Source: Sphingopyxis sp. PAMC25046 (GTDB lineage: Bacteria; Pseudomonadota; Alphaproteobacteria; Sphingomonadales; Sphingomonadaceae). From it: a stretch of 64,000 nucleotides of DNA. The notes under the pieces were generated by a model, which did no database searches, had not been told where the DNA came from, and saw nothing but the letters and a program-made list of their open reading frames with translations. Below, in pieces: positions 24,201 through 31,579 of this stretch (its first letter is position 1; each line of letters begins with the position of its first letter). The stretch spans positions 558,001-622,000 of the forward strand of contig NZ_CP039250.1 in assembly GCF_004795895.1 (NCBI RefSeq). The letters run 5' to 3'. A program made the translations under genes and the position numbers.

Positions 24201-25962
24201 CGACCCCGATCCCGCGAAAAGCTGGAAGGAACGCGATCGGATGTTCGCGCTGCCGCGATCGAGCTGGGATGATTATGACAAGAAACTGATCTCGAAGGGC
24301 GGCGGCGTCTTCCCGCGCAGCCAAAAGAGCATTCCGCTCTCTCCCGAAGTGCAGGCGCTGCTCGGCCTGTCGGTCGGCGAAATCGACCCCGGCTCGCTGA
24401 TCTCGGCGATCCTGAAAGCGCCGGTCGACCTGCTCTGGTTCGGCGGCATCGGCACCTATGTCAAAGCCGCGAGCCAGAACAATGCCGAGGTCGGCGATCC
24501 CGCCAACGACGCGCTGCGCGTCGATGCCGAGGATCTGCGCGTCCGCGCCGTGGGCGAGGGGGCGAACCTCGGCACCACCCAGGCGGCGCGTATCGCCTTC
24601 TCAGCGAAGGGCGGCCGCATCAACACCGACTTCATCGACAACAGCGCCGGGGTCGATTGCTCGGATAATGAGGTCAACATCAAGATCGCGCTGAACCGCG
24701 AGATGGCCGAAGGTCGCCTCGGCCAGGACGAGCGCGACGCGCTGCTCGTCCGGATGACCGATAATGTCGCCGACCTCGTGCTCGAGGATAACCGGCTGCA
24801 GGCGCTCGCGCTGTCGATCGCCGAAAAGGGCGGATCGGCGGCGGTGCCATCGCTGGTGCGGATCATGGAGACGTTCGAGGGCTCGGGCCGGCTCGACCGC
24901 AAGGTCGAGGGGCTCGCGGCGAACGACGAACTGCTGCGCCGCGCGGGCGAAGGACGCGGGCTGACGCGCCCCGAACTCGCGGTGCTGCTCTCGACCGCGA
25001 AGCTCGCGCTGCAGGACGCGATCGAGAATAGCGACCTGCCCGACGATCCGGCGCTGGCGAGCGATCTCGCCGCGGCCTTCCCCGATGAGATGCAGCGCGA
25101 CTTCGCGCAGGCAATCGCTGATCACCAACTGCGCCGCGAGATCATCGCGACGAAGATTGCGAACCGCATCATCAACCGCATGGGTATCGTCCACCCGTTC
25201 GAGCTGGTCGAGGAGGAGGGCTGCGCGCTCGGCGACATCGCCGCGGCGTTCGTTGCGGTCGAACGATTGCTCGAAATGCCGGCGATCTGGGATGCGCTCG
25301 ACGAAGCGAAGATCGACGAGGGCGTTCGCCTGTCGCTCTTCGCGCAGGCGGCGTCGGCGATGGCTTCGCAGATGGCGGACCTGCTGCGCGTCACCCAGAC
25401 GCTGTCGCAGGCCGGGCCGGTCGTGGCGCGGCTCGAGCCGGGCGTCGACCGCCTGACCGCGGGCGTCGACGCGCTGCTCAGCCCCTCGGTCAAGCGCCAG
25501 TGGGACATGCTCGCCCAGCAACTGCTCGACGCTGGCGCGCCCGAAACGCTGACTTCAGCAGTCGTCCGCCTGTTCAAGACCGACGGCGCGATCGGCATCG
25601 TCGACCTTGCCGAACGGCGCGGCGACGACGAGGTCGCGGTGACACGCGCCTTCACCCATTTGGGCGAAGCGCTGGGGCTCGACTGGGCGCAGACGCTGGC
25701 GGCGCATATGAGCCCCGCCGATCCGTGGGAGCGCCTGCTCGTCAACAGCCTCGCGCGCGATTTCCAGCAGATGCGGCTGGCCTTTCTTGGCCAATTGCCG
25801 AAGGGCGATCTCGACGCTGCGGTGACCAAATGGCTGACCGACCATGCCCCGCGCGTCGAGCAGTTCCGGGCGACCGTCGACCGGGCGCGGATGATTCCGA
25901 ACCCCAATGGCGCGATGCTGTCGCACATCGCTGGACAGGCGCGCGGATTGTTGGCGCGGTAA
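21256..25962 (+). CDS. gdh: NAD-specific glutamate dehydrogenase, large (GDH-180) type
   Basis: A 1568-residue enzyme that oxidatively deaminates glutamate to 2-oxoglutarate with NAD. The size and layout match the bacterial 180-kDa class: an N-terminal ACT-like region (NDDMPFLVDSTSQAVAAQGL, about 85-105), a long middle domain, and a central catalytic domain with GGLRWSDRRDDFRTEI and VPTGAKGGF (about 808-816) carrying the catalytic Lys. GEGANLGTTQ and a C-terminal helical domain follow. The start at 21256 (MSQKLSD) is chosen over an ATG four codons upstream and a much longer open frame into the previous gene. The 163-nt gap before it shows no clear terminator. Confidence 0.93.
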   Translation: MSQKLSDTPETDTPTPSTVKIPPKVAAAYLDALAGSALPGEGDDMDKAALTDASQFAARAALDRAAETPSLLLEPIAADGTDRRMRLAIINDDMPFLVDSTSQAVAAQGLAVHRILHPVVAVKRDAKGHLQEAGEDGSRESVIYMELERGDARARRRLLDGLEAALRDVRAAVRDWRAMRAAMLADAAMRVEGEGAELLRWFEGGSMTQLGHEWRTRDGKPQDPLGISESSDSQLLSPAALEAAFAWFDKGGHAPLLIKSNRLSAVHRRVLLDLVVVPELKGKKVERLSIHAGLWTSQALSTPPAKVPVLRAQLEALMTKFGFDPTGHAGKALAHALTALPHDLLIAFDSASLEELVLTSMSITDRPRPKLVMVRSALGRHLFAFVWLPRDEVSTGRRIAVEAMLVREAKAGVIGWTMVLEDGGAALLRYTLDLRSGGVVPDTEALGAQLEQMVRGWQPEVEAALAKRGDPGRAAALAARFAPAFPPNYRNLYNPEEAARDILRLRDLDADNPRSVRLAKKSLDGDDRLRLKVYSAAGPLALSDVVPALEHFGFEVLEEIPTALVPARPAGADGDDDLPIVIHDFTLRLPANVDELALLPYAEVLEGAIAAVLDGRAENDAFNELVLTNQTDPRAIIWLRAWFRYMRQGGSAYGMDTVVSALRHAPKLTAALIERFRALHDPKARDAKRAEALADEILADFADIKSIDEDRILRLFHAVIGATLRTNAFAPAAEEALAFKIDSAQVPGLPKPLPWREVWVYSPRVEGIHLRAGPVARGGLRWSDRRDDFRTEILGLMKAQRVKNAVIVPTGAKGGFYPKALPDVSLDRDAWFAEGTECYRIFIRSLLSITDNLVGGKVVHPKGVAILDGDDPYFVVAADKGTATFSDVANALAMERDFWLGDAFASGGSKGYDHKAMGITAKGAWISVQRHFAEMGVDVQTDTIRVVGCGDMSGDVFGNGMLLSKAIKLCAAFDHRHIFLDPDPDPAKSWKERDRMFALPRSSWDDYDKKLISKGGGVFPRSQKSIPLSPEVQALLGLSVGEIDPGSLISAILKAPVDLLWFGGIGTYVKAASQNNAEVGDPANDALRVDAEDLRVRAVGEGANLGTTQAARIAFSAKGGRINTDFIDNSAGVDCSDNEVNIKIALNREMAEGRLGQDERDALLVRMTDNVADLVLEDNRLQALALSIAEKGGSAAVPSLVRIMETFEGSGRLDRKVEGLAANDELLRRAGEGRGLTRPELAVLLSTAKLALQDAIENSDLPDDPALASDLAAAFPDEMQRDFAQAIADHQLRREIIATKIANRIINRMGIVHPFELVEEEGCALGDIAAAFVAVERLLEMPAIWDALDEAKIDEGVRLSLFAQAASAMASQMADLLRVTQTLSQAGPVVARLEPGVDRLTAGVDALLSPSVKRQWDMLAQQLLDAGAPETLTSAVVRLFKTDGAIGIVDLAERRGDDEVAVTRAFTHLGEALGLDWAQTLAAHMSPADPWERLLVNSLARDFQQMRLAFLGQLPKGDLDAAVTKWLTDHAPRVEQFRATVDRARMIPNPNGAMLSHIAGQARGLLAR

Positions 25963-25978
25963 CCAAATAGGGCCCTCC

Positions 25979-25996
25979 CCTGAAGGGGGCTTCAGG
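25979..25996. promoter_or_regulatory. Small perfect hairpin between gdh and ATP-grasp gene
   Basis: CCTGAAG (25979-25985), GGGG, CTTCAGG (25990-25996). It lies 14 nt before the ATP-grasp ATG, where no clean ribosome site is seen. It may limit read-through from gdh or mask translation initiation; no T run follows. Confidence 0.35.
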
Positions 25997-26010
25997 AAAG
26001 CTTCCCCTCC

Positions 26011-26868
26011 ATGCCCTTCCAGCCCCGCGTCGCGATCCTCGTCCCGGCGCCCGATTATGAAGAAAAGTGGCAGCCCGCCTTTGCGCGCAAGGTGGCGGCA
26101 CTGACCGCGGCCGGGCTAATCGTCGAGCAGCGCGTCTGGACCGATCCGGGCGATCTTGCGGGTTACGATCTGGTGTTGCCGCTCTTCGCTTGGGGGTATC
26201 AGCGCGAGGTTGTGACTTGGTATGCCTTGTTAGACCGGCTCGAGGCCGAGGCTCTGCCGGTGGTCAATCCCGTGCCGGTGCTGCGCTGGAACAGCGACAA
26301 GGCCTATCTCGCCGAACTCGGCGCCAAGGGCGTCGCGGTAGTGCCGACGGTCGAAGTCGCCGCGCTCGACGATGCGCGGCTCGCCGAAGCGATGGCCGAA
26401 CTCGAGGTCGATGAAGTCGTGATCAAGCCGGCGATCTCGGGCGGCGCCGACGGCACGCACCGCATGGCGCCCGGCGCGCCGATCCCCGCCGACGCACTCG
26501 GCCAACGCCGACTCGTCCAGCCGCTGATGCCCGGCATCCTCACCGACGGCGAATATTCGCTTTTCTTCTTCGCCGGCAAATTCAGCCACGCGATCGTCAA
26601 GCGCCCCGCATCGGGCGATTTTCGCGTGCAGGAACAGTTCGGCGGGCGCGAGACGATGTGGGACGCGAGCGACGCGGCGCGGGCCCTCGCCGCCGCCGCG
26701 TTGGCGGCCGCGCCCGCGCCGCCGGTCTATGCGCGCGTCGACATGATCGGCGACGCGGCGGGGGTGTTGCACATCATGGAACTCGAACTGATCGAGCCCT
26801 CGCTGTTCCTGCACCATGCGTCCGACAAGGGCGCGGCGTTCGGGTCGGCCGTCTACGGCGCCATCTGA
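26011..26868 (+). CDS. ATP-grasp domain protein (glutathione synthetase/RimK-like)
   Basis: A 285-residue ATP-grasp ligase. The N-terminal pre-ATP region reads RVAILVPAPDYEEKWQPAF; the ATP-binding parts are VPTVEV, the Lys strand DEVVIKPAISGGADGTHRM and LVQPLMPGILTDGEYSLFFF; the metal ligands are in YARVDMIGD and HIMELELIEPSLFL. This pattern matches the prokaryotic glutathione-synthetase-like group that includes the cycloserine ligase DcsG. Such enzymes join a carboxylate to an amine or thiol via acyl-phosphate; the substrates are unknown here. Its 3' end overlaps the opposing ribbon-helix-helix gene by 16 nt. Confidence 0.8.
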   Translation: MPFQPRVAILVPAPDYEEKWQPAFARKVAALTAAGLIVEQRVWTDPGDLAGYDLVLPLFAWGYQREVVTWYALLDRLEAEALPVVNPVPVLRWNSDKAYLAELGAKGVAVVPTVEVAALDDARLAEAMAELEVDEVVIKPAISGGADGTHRMAPGAPIPADALGQRRLVQPLMPGILTDGEYSLFFFAGKFSHAIVKRPASGDFRVQEQFGGRETMWDASDAARALAAAALAAAPAPPVYARVDMIGDAAGVLHIMELELIEPSLFLHHASDKGAAFGSAVYGAI

Positions 26869-27098
26869 CCGGATCGAATGCGCCACAGCCACTGCCGGAT
26901 CGCCGAGGTCAGGTTCGGTGGGTCGTCCGCCTCCATCCGCTCGACATCGATCCGCGCGACGAGCGCGTTGACCGGTAACGCCAGCCGCGCCGCTTCGGCC
27001 TCGAGCGCGTCCCAGAAGACGGGTTCGAGGCTGATCGAGGTCGGATGGCCGGCGATCGTCACCGAACGTTTGACCGGAGGATGAAGCGGCGGCGCCAT
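26853..27098 (-). CDS. Ribbon-helix-helix domain protein
   Basis: An 81-residue protein with an RHH DNA-binding fold: a basic beta strand (KRSVTIAGHPTSISL), helix A (PVFWDALEAEAARL) and helix B (PVNALVARIDVERM), ending SAIRQWLWRIR. This is the RHH_4 type common in alphaproteobacteria. TATAAA occurs on its strand 8 nt upstream of the ATG, so its transcript may be nearly leaderless. It is divergent from the HTH-DUF4019 gene across 110 nt and could bind there. Target unknown. Confidence 0.75.
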   Translation of the reverse strand: MAPPLHPPVKRSVTIAGHPTSISLEPVFWDALEAEAARLALPVNALVARIDVERMEADDPPNLTSAIRQWLWRIRSGQMAP

Positions 27099-27208
27099 GA
27101 CCCGGATTTATAGCGCCTGTCCGGCGAGGGGTACGATTTATTTGGGGGTGACCGCGATTCGGGCGGCGCATAGATTGGTGCGCCAATGGAAGCGAAACAG
27201 GCACGCCG

Positions 27209-27955
27209 ATGACCTCGGGAATCCACACCCTCACCGAAAAGGAGAAAGAGACGCTGCGCCTGCTCGTGGACGGCCACGACGCGAAATCGATGGCGCGGCA
27301 TTTGGGGCTGTCGGTCCATACGATCAACGAAAGGCTGCGCGACGCGCGGCGCAAGATGGCGGTGTCGAGCAGTCGCGAGGCGGCGCGGCAGCTGCGCGAG
27401 ATCGAGCACCGGCTCCCCGAAAAATTGGCGGACAAGGCTTTGGGGGAAGCCGAGGCGGTACCCGGCGTGGAAGACAGGCCGACACCCGCCGAGGCGCCCC
27501 GCATGGTGCGGCCGCTCGGCTGGCTCGTTGGAGGTCTTCTGATGTCGCTTACCCTGGCTCTGTTCGCTCTTTCCTCTATGACCGGCACCTCCGATACGCC
27601 TGCGGCGGCGCCCTCGACCGCGCCAGCCGAAAGCGCCGCGGTCGCGGCGGCGCGCGACTGGCTCGCGCTGGTCGAGAAAGGCGACTGGAACGGGAGCTGG
27701 GAGGCGACCGGCCAGTCGTTCAAGGCGCTCAACTCGGTTGAGACCTGGGCGCGGGTCGCAAGCCAAGTGCAGGGGCCGCTGGGCGCCGTGAAGTCGCGGG
27801 TGCTGATGAGCGAAGAGGCGGTGCCCGCGCCGCCCTATGGCTATCAGATGGTCAAGTTCCGCACCGACTATGCCAACAAGGCGGGCACGATCGAGACGCT
27901 GTCGCTGGTGCGCGAGGGCGGAAGCTGGCGCGTCGTCGGAGTGACGGTGGAGTAA
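27209..27955 (+). CDS. Membrane-tethered LuxR-type HTH protein with DUF4019 domain
   Basis: A 248-residue protein with three parts. A LuxR/GerE-type HTH occupies about residues 6-60 (HTLTEKEKETLRLLVDGHDA, MARHLGLSVHTINERL). A Pro-rich linker leads to a single membrane helix at about 103-123 (LGWLVGGLLMSLTLALFAL). The outer part, about 140-248, is DUF4019 (AARDWLALVEKGDWNGSWEA, YQMVKFRTDYANK, GGSWRVVGVTVE). The topology implies cytoplasmic DNA binding and a periplasmic sensor, like ToxR-type one-component regulators but with a LuxR-type HTH. No kinase or receiver domain. What DUF4019 senses is unknown. Confidence 0.85.
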   Translation: MTSGIHTLTEKEKETLRLLVDGHDAKSMARHLGLSVHTINERLRDARRKMAVSSSREAARQLREIEHRLPEKLADKALGEAEAVPGVEDRPTPAEAPRMVRPLGWLVGGLLMSLTLALFALSSMTGTSDTPAAAPSTAPAESAAVAAARDWLALVEKGDWNGSWEATGQSFKALNSVETWARVASQVQGPLGAVKSRVLMSEEAVPAPPYGYQMVKFRTDYANKAGTIETLSLVREGGSWRVVGVTVE

Positions 27956-27975
27956 CCCTGCCGTTACAGTTCCAT

Positions 27976-28052
27976 CGTCATTCCCGCGTAGGCGGGAATC
28001 CACCTTTTCCCTCTTCGTATCTTGCTGGAACCCCGCCTACGCGGGAATGACG
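27976..28052. repeat. Dispersed palindromic repeat, family D
   Basis: Perfect 21-bp inverted arms at 27976-27996 and 28032-28052, with 35 nt between. Each arm starts or ends with CGTCATTCCCGCG and is itself nearly palindromic (CCCGCGTAGGCGGG). Elements with CATTCCCGCG cores are widespread in proteobacterial genomes. It lies between convergent genes (DUF4019 and phaB), where it can also work as a terminator. Confidence 0.8.
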
Positions 28053-28096
28053 GATAGCGGATATGGGGAGGTCCGATCAGACCTCCCCTGCGACCG

Positions 28097-28819
28097 TCAA
28101 TACATATGCTGCCCGCCATTAATCGACATCGTCGATCCGGTGACGAAGCCCGCATCCTCGCTGCACAGGAACGCCACGCCGCGCGCAATCTCGTCGGCCT
28201 GCCCCAGACGCCCGACCGGGATTTTCGCGACGATCTTTTCGAGCACCGGCGCGGGGACCGCGGCGACCATGTCGGTATCGATATAGCCCGGGGCGATCGC
28301 GTTCACCGTGACGCCCTTCTTCGCGCCTTCCTGCGCGAGCGCCTTGGTAAAGCCGTGGATGCCCGACTTGGCGGCGGCGTAATTGACCTGGCCATATTGG
28401 CCCGCCTGCCCGTTGATCGATCCGATGTTGACGATGCGGCCCCAGCCGCGCTCGACCATGCCGCCAAAGGTCGCTTTCGCCATGTTGAAACAGCCACCGA
28501 GGTTGACGCGCATCACGTCGTCCCAATCGTCGTAGCTCATGCGCGCGAGCGTGCCGTCGCGGGTGATGCCGGCGTTGTTGACGACGATGTCGATCGCGCC
28601 GAATTCCTCGGCGATGGCGGCGCAATTGTCGAGGCACGCCTGATGGTCGCCGACATCCCATTTGCGCGCGGCGATACCGGTGCGCTCGGTGAACTCGCGC
28701 GCCTTTTCGTCATTGCCGGCATAGTTGGCGACGACGGTGACGCCCTGTTCCTTCAGTTTCAGCGAAATCGCTTCCCCGATGCCGCGGCTGCCGCCGGTGA
28801 CGATTGCGATGCGTGCCAT
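28097..28819 (-). CDS. phaB: Acetoacetyl-CoA reductase
   Basis: A 240-residue NADPH-dependent SDR that reduces acetoacetyl-CoA to (R)-3-hydroxybutyryl-CoA for polyhydroxybutyrate. Seen: TGGSRGIGEAI (NADP loop), NNAGITRDG, the PhaB-specific catalytic stretch GSINGQAGQYGQVNYAAAKS with Ser, Tyr and Lys, NAIAPGYIDTDM, and the tail STMSINGGQHMY typical of PhaB. No phaA or phaC is adjacent in the window. FabG is the main alternative, but the GQ-GQ segment and HMY tail favour PhaB. Confidence 0.9.
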   Translation of the reverse strand: MARIAIVTGGSRGIGEAISLKLKEQGVTVVANYAGNDEKAREFTERTGIAARKWDVGDHQACLDNCAAIAEEFGAIDIVVNNAGITRDGTLARMSYDDWDDVMRVNLGGCFNMAKATFGGMVERGWGRIVNIGSINGQAGQYGQVNYAAAKSGIHGFTKALAQEGAKKGVTVNAIAPGYIDTDMVAAVPAPVLEKIVAKIPVGRLGQADEIARGVAFLCSEDAGFVTGSTMSINGGQHMY

Positions 28820-28905
28820 AAATCAAGCTCTCCCACTGCGTTATCGCATCATGATTAGGCCGCGGCACGGGCCCCCGCAAGTTGACCGGAACGTCAATCG
28901 CAAAG

Positions 28906-30480
28906 CTATTCAGGAAGGCGTAGGGTCTGGCTGCCGAGCTGCGCCCGCGCCTTCGAAAAATTCCCGATCGCCAGATCGGCCCGGTCGATCGTCACGACCA
29001 GATCGGCGTCGTCGCCGAATCTCCGGCTCATCAGCCCGCTGCTCGGCAGTTCGAGCAACATCACGTCGCGGCCGGCGTCAAAACCGGGCAGGGGGCGGAG
29101 CGGTTCGCCGCCCATTCCCGCCATCTCGGACGCCGCCATCGCACGCCACCGGGGTTCATAGAATGCGCGCGCCGGCGCCGATAGATTGTCGGGATTGGCG
29201 CACCAGGCGTGCTTCGCGCGATCGAACAGAATCGTCCGATAGTCCTGAACCCACAGGTCGGCGCCGGGGCGATGCGTCGTCAGCGGCAGCGTGGCTATCT
29301 CGATCCGCGTGGCGCCCGTTTCGGGGTCGACGGCGCGAACCGTCCGCGCCCAGCGAATCGCGTGCAGCGCCGCCATCACAGCGGTCGCGTCGCCAGGCGA
29401 GAAGCTGTCGCGCGCCGCGCTGTCGTGGACGATTCCGATGATCTCGCGCGCGCGTTCGCAGGCGTCGCGGTTGATCGCGGCGCACCGGTTCGATGCCTCG
29501 TCATCGTCCGTGTCCGTCGCCGCTTCCTGTTCGAGCCCGCCGAGCCGCATTTCGAGCAGCGCGACCATTGCGGTCATGCTGCCCCAGTCGAAGGGATGGA
29601 AGGCGGGATCGGCGATGTCGTAGCCGCGGTCGGCGCGCTCGCCGCCCGCCACCTCGGCATCGCCCGCGTCGCGTGGATCGGCGTCGCCCGCGCGCACGGC
29701 GACCAGATCGACCGGCCATTCGGGAAAGGCGCGGATCGCGAAGGGCGCCAGATCGCCGTGGTCGAGGCCGCCATGCGGGCCGAACCAGCCTTCGGCATCG
29801 TTGAGCGTGAACGGGGGCAGGGCGGGGACGCCGGTCTCGCGAAGGTGGAGGACGCGCACCTCGGGCTTGCGGCGATGGATGAAGAAAGCGAGCGCCCCCT
29901 CGCGCGGCCCCAGCCCGCCCCACAGATCGGCGGGCAGGTCGGTGCAATCGATCTGCGCCAGGAAATCGGCCGGCTGGTCGTCGATCCTCGGCCACTCCAT
30001 GCCCGCGGCGAGCCGCGGGCGGCCGCCAAGCCAGCTGTTGGTCGAAATCGCATCGCGCGGGGGAACCTGGGGGAGGAGCCGAAGCGCGACGGTTTCGGCC
30101 TCGTCGTGCTCGATACGGTTCGCCTGCTCCGCGACATCGGAAGCGAGCGTTTCGAGCGTCGTTTCGATCGCGACAGGCGATTCGGCCTCCAGGGGCGCAG
30201 CGGCGTCGGGTGCAGGGTCATAACCGCTCTCATCGACGATTTCGGGCGGCGTCTGGCGGCGGATCCGCGCGAGCCGCGACGGCGAGATTTCGACATCGTC
30301 GGGCGCGGCTTCGGCCCGGCGCGACAGTTTCGGCAAGCGATATTCGCGCGTCGCGGGCGCCGGGCCCGGCGCCGCCGCGGCGGAGCGCGGATGCCGCGAC
30401 CGCCAGATGGCATAGGCAAGTCCGACGAAAGCCAGCGTGACTCCGGCCAGCGTCAATGCCGCCGTCAGAATCTGGTCCAT
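28906..30480 (-). CDS. DUF1963 (YwqG-like) domain protein with N-terminal membrane anchor
   Basis: A 524-residue protein. A membrane helix at about 5-25 (LTAALTLAGVTLAFVGLAYAI) is followed by a basic and then acidic linker (to about 150) and a DUF1963 domain from about 150 (NSWLGGRPRLAAGMEWPRID, DFLAQIDCTDLP, GALAFFIHRR). The C-terminus has further DUF1963 strands (HQLGG-like GMGGEPL, VMLLELPSSG). The family has no settled function. Transcribed after hemH on the same strand with a 103-nt gap. Likely membrane-bound with its bulk in the cytoplasm. Confidence 0.75.
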   Translation of the reverse strand: MDQILTAALTLAGVTLAFVGLAYAIWRSRHPRSAAAAPGPAPATREYRLPKLSRRAEAAPDDVEISPSRLARIRRQTPPEIVDESGYDPAPDAAAPLEAESPVAIETTLETLASDVAEQANRIEHDEAETVALRLLPQVPPRDAISTNSWLGGRPRLAAGMEWPRIDDQPADFLAQIDCTDLPADLWGGLGPREGALAFFIHRRKPEVRVLHLRETGVPALPPFTLNDAEGWFGPHGGLDHGDLAPFAIRAFPEWPVDLVAVRAGDADPRDAGDAEVAGGERADRGYDIADPAFHPFDWGSMTAMVALLEMRLGGLEQEAATDTDDDEASNRCAAINRDACERAREIIGIVHDSAARDSFSPGDATAVMAALHAIRWARTVRAVDPETGATRIEIATLPLTTHRPGADLWVQDYRTILFDRAKHAWCANPDNLSAPARAFYEPRWRAMAASEMAGMGGEPLRPLPGFDAGRDVMLLELPSSGLMSRRFGDDADLVVTIDRADLAIGNFSKARAQLGSQTLRLPE

Positions 30481-30583
30481 CGCCTGTCTCCATATGCGCA
30501 GGGGTCACGCCCTTTTAGCGCCGCGCCGGATCAATTTAGCACATGGTCCTAAACAGTTGGTAAGCAGCGCGCGCGCGGGACGG

Positions 30584-31579
30584 TCAGAGCCATCCCGCAA
30601 GTTCGCGCCGTACCAGCGTTTCGATCGTCGCCATGCCCGGCGCATCGGCATTGAGGCAGGGGAGATAAGCGAAATTCCGCCCCCCCGCATCGGCGAATTG
30701 CTGTTTGCCGCGAATCGCGAGTTCTTCGAGCGTTTCGAGGCAGTCGGCGGCGAAGCCCGGGGCGAAGATCGCAACGCTCTTGTCCGCTCTCCCAAGCGTC
30801 TCGAGCCGCGTGTCGGTTGCGGGTTCGAGCCATTTGGCGCGGCCGAAGCGCGACTGGAACGCGACCTCGACCGGGCGCCCGAGCCTTTCGGACAGCAGGC
30901 GAGCGGTCTTTTGGCACTGGCAATGATAGGGATCGCCCAGCTGCAAAGTGCGCTCGGGCATGCCGTGGAAGCTCGCGAGCAGCACGTCGGGCGCGAAATC
31001 GAGCGCGGCCAGCCCCGACGCCACCGACGCCCCGAGCGCGTCCAGATAGGCGGGATCGTCGTGATAGGGCGGCAGAAAGCGCAGCGTGGGTTGCCACCGC
31101 AGCGTCTTCAGATGATCGCCCACCGCATCGACCACGGTCGCGGTCGTCGCGGCGCAATATTGCGGATAGAGCGGCGCGACCAGGATGCGGCGGCATCCCG
31201 CCGCGACCAGCGTGTCGATCGCCGGACCGATCGCGGGCTCGCCATAGCGCATCGCATGCGAGACCACCGCCGCTTCGCCCAGGGCGCGCTGCAGCGCCTC
31301 GCTTTGCGCACGCGTGATCGCGGCGAGCGGCGACCCTTCGTCGGTCCACACCTGCGCATAGGCGTGCGCCGATTTTTTCGGCCGGGTGGTCAGGATGAGG
31401 CCGCGCAGGATCGGCTGCCACAGGATCTGCGGGATTTCGACGACGCGGCGGTCGGACAGGAACTGGGCGAGGTAGCGCCGCACCGAGCGCGCATCGGGCG
31501 CGTCGGGGGTGCCGAGGTTGACGAGCAGCACGCCGATACGTTCCGCCGCGACGACGGGATGATCGGTCGGCAAGCTCAC
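30584..31579 (-). CDS. hemH: Ferrochelatase
   Basis: A 331-residue enzyme that inserts Fe(II) into protoporphyrin IX, the last step of protoheme synthesis. Seen: VLLVNLGTPDAPDARSVRRY near the start, CRRILVAPLYPQYCAATTAT, and the signature SFHGMPERTLQLGDPYHCQC with catalytic His205. The GTG start at 31579 overlaps the stop of the upstream hydroxylase gene (GTGA), which indicates coupling. Length is normal. The longer open frame upstream of 31579 overlaps the hydroxylase gene and is rejected. Cys137-Cys141-type residues near YCAA could be structural; an iron-sulfur cluster is not evident. Confidence 0.94.
   Translation of the reverse strand: MSLPTDHPVVAAERIGVLLVNLGTPDAPDARSVRRYLAQFLSDRRVVEIPQILWQPILRGLILTTRPKKSAHAYAQVWTDEGSPLAAITRAQSEALQRALGEAAVVSHAMRYGEPAIGPAIDTLVAAGCRRILVAPLYPQYCAATTATVVDAVGDHLKTLRWQPTLRFLPPYHDDPAYLDALGASVASGLAALDFAPDVLLASFHGMPERTLQLGDPYHCQCQKTARLLSERLGRPVEVAFQSRFGRAKWLEPATDTRLETLGRADKSVAIFAPGFAADCLETLEELAIRGKQQFADAGGRNFAYLPCLNADAPGMATIETLVRRELAGWL

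Noticed and set aside
22537..24324. Long open frame opposite the gdh gene
   Set aside because: Composition shadow of the GDH-180 codons; no family features.
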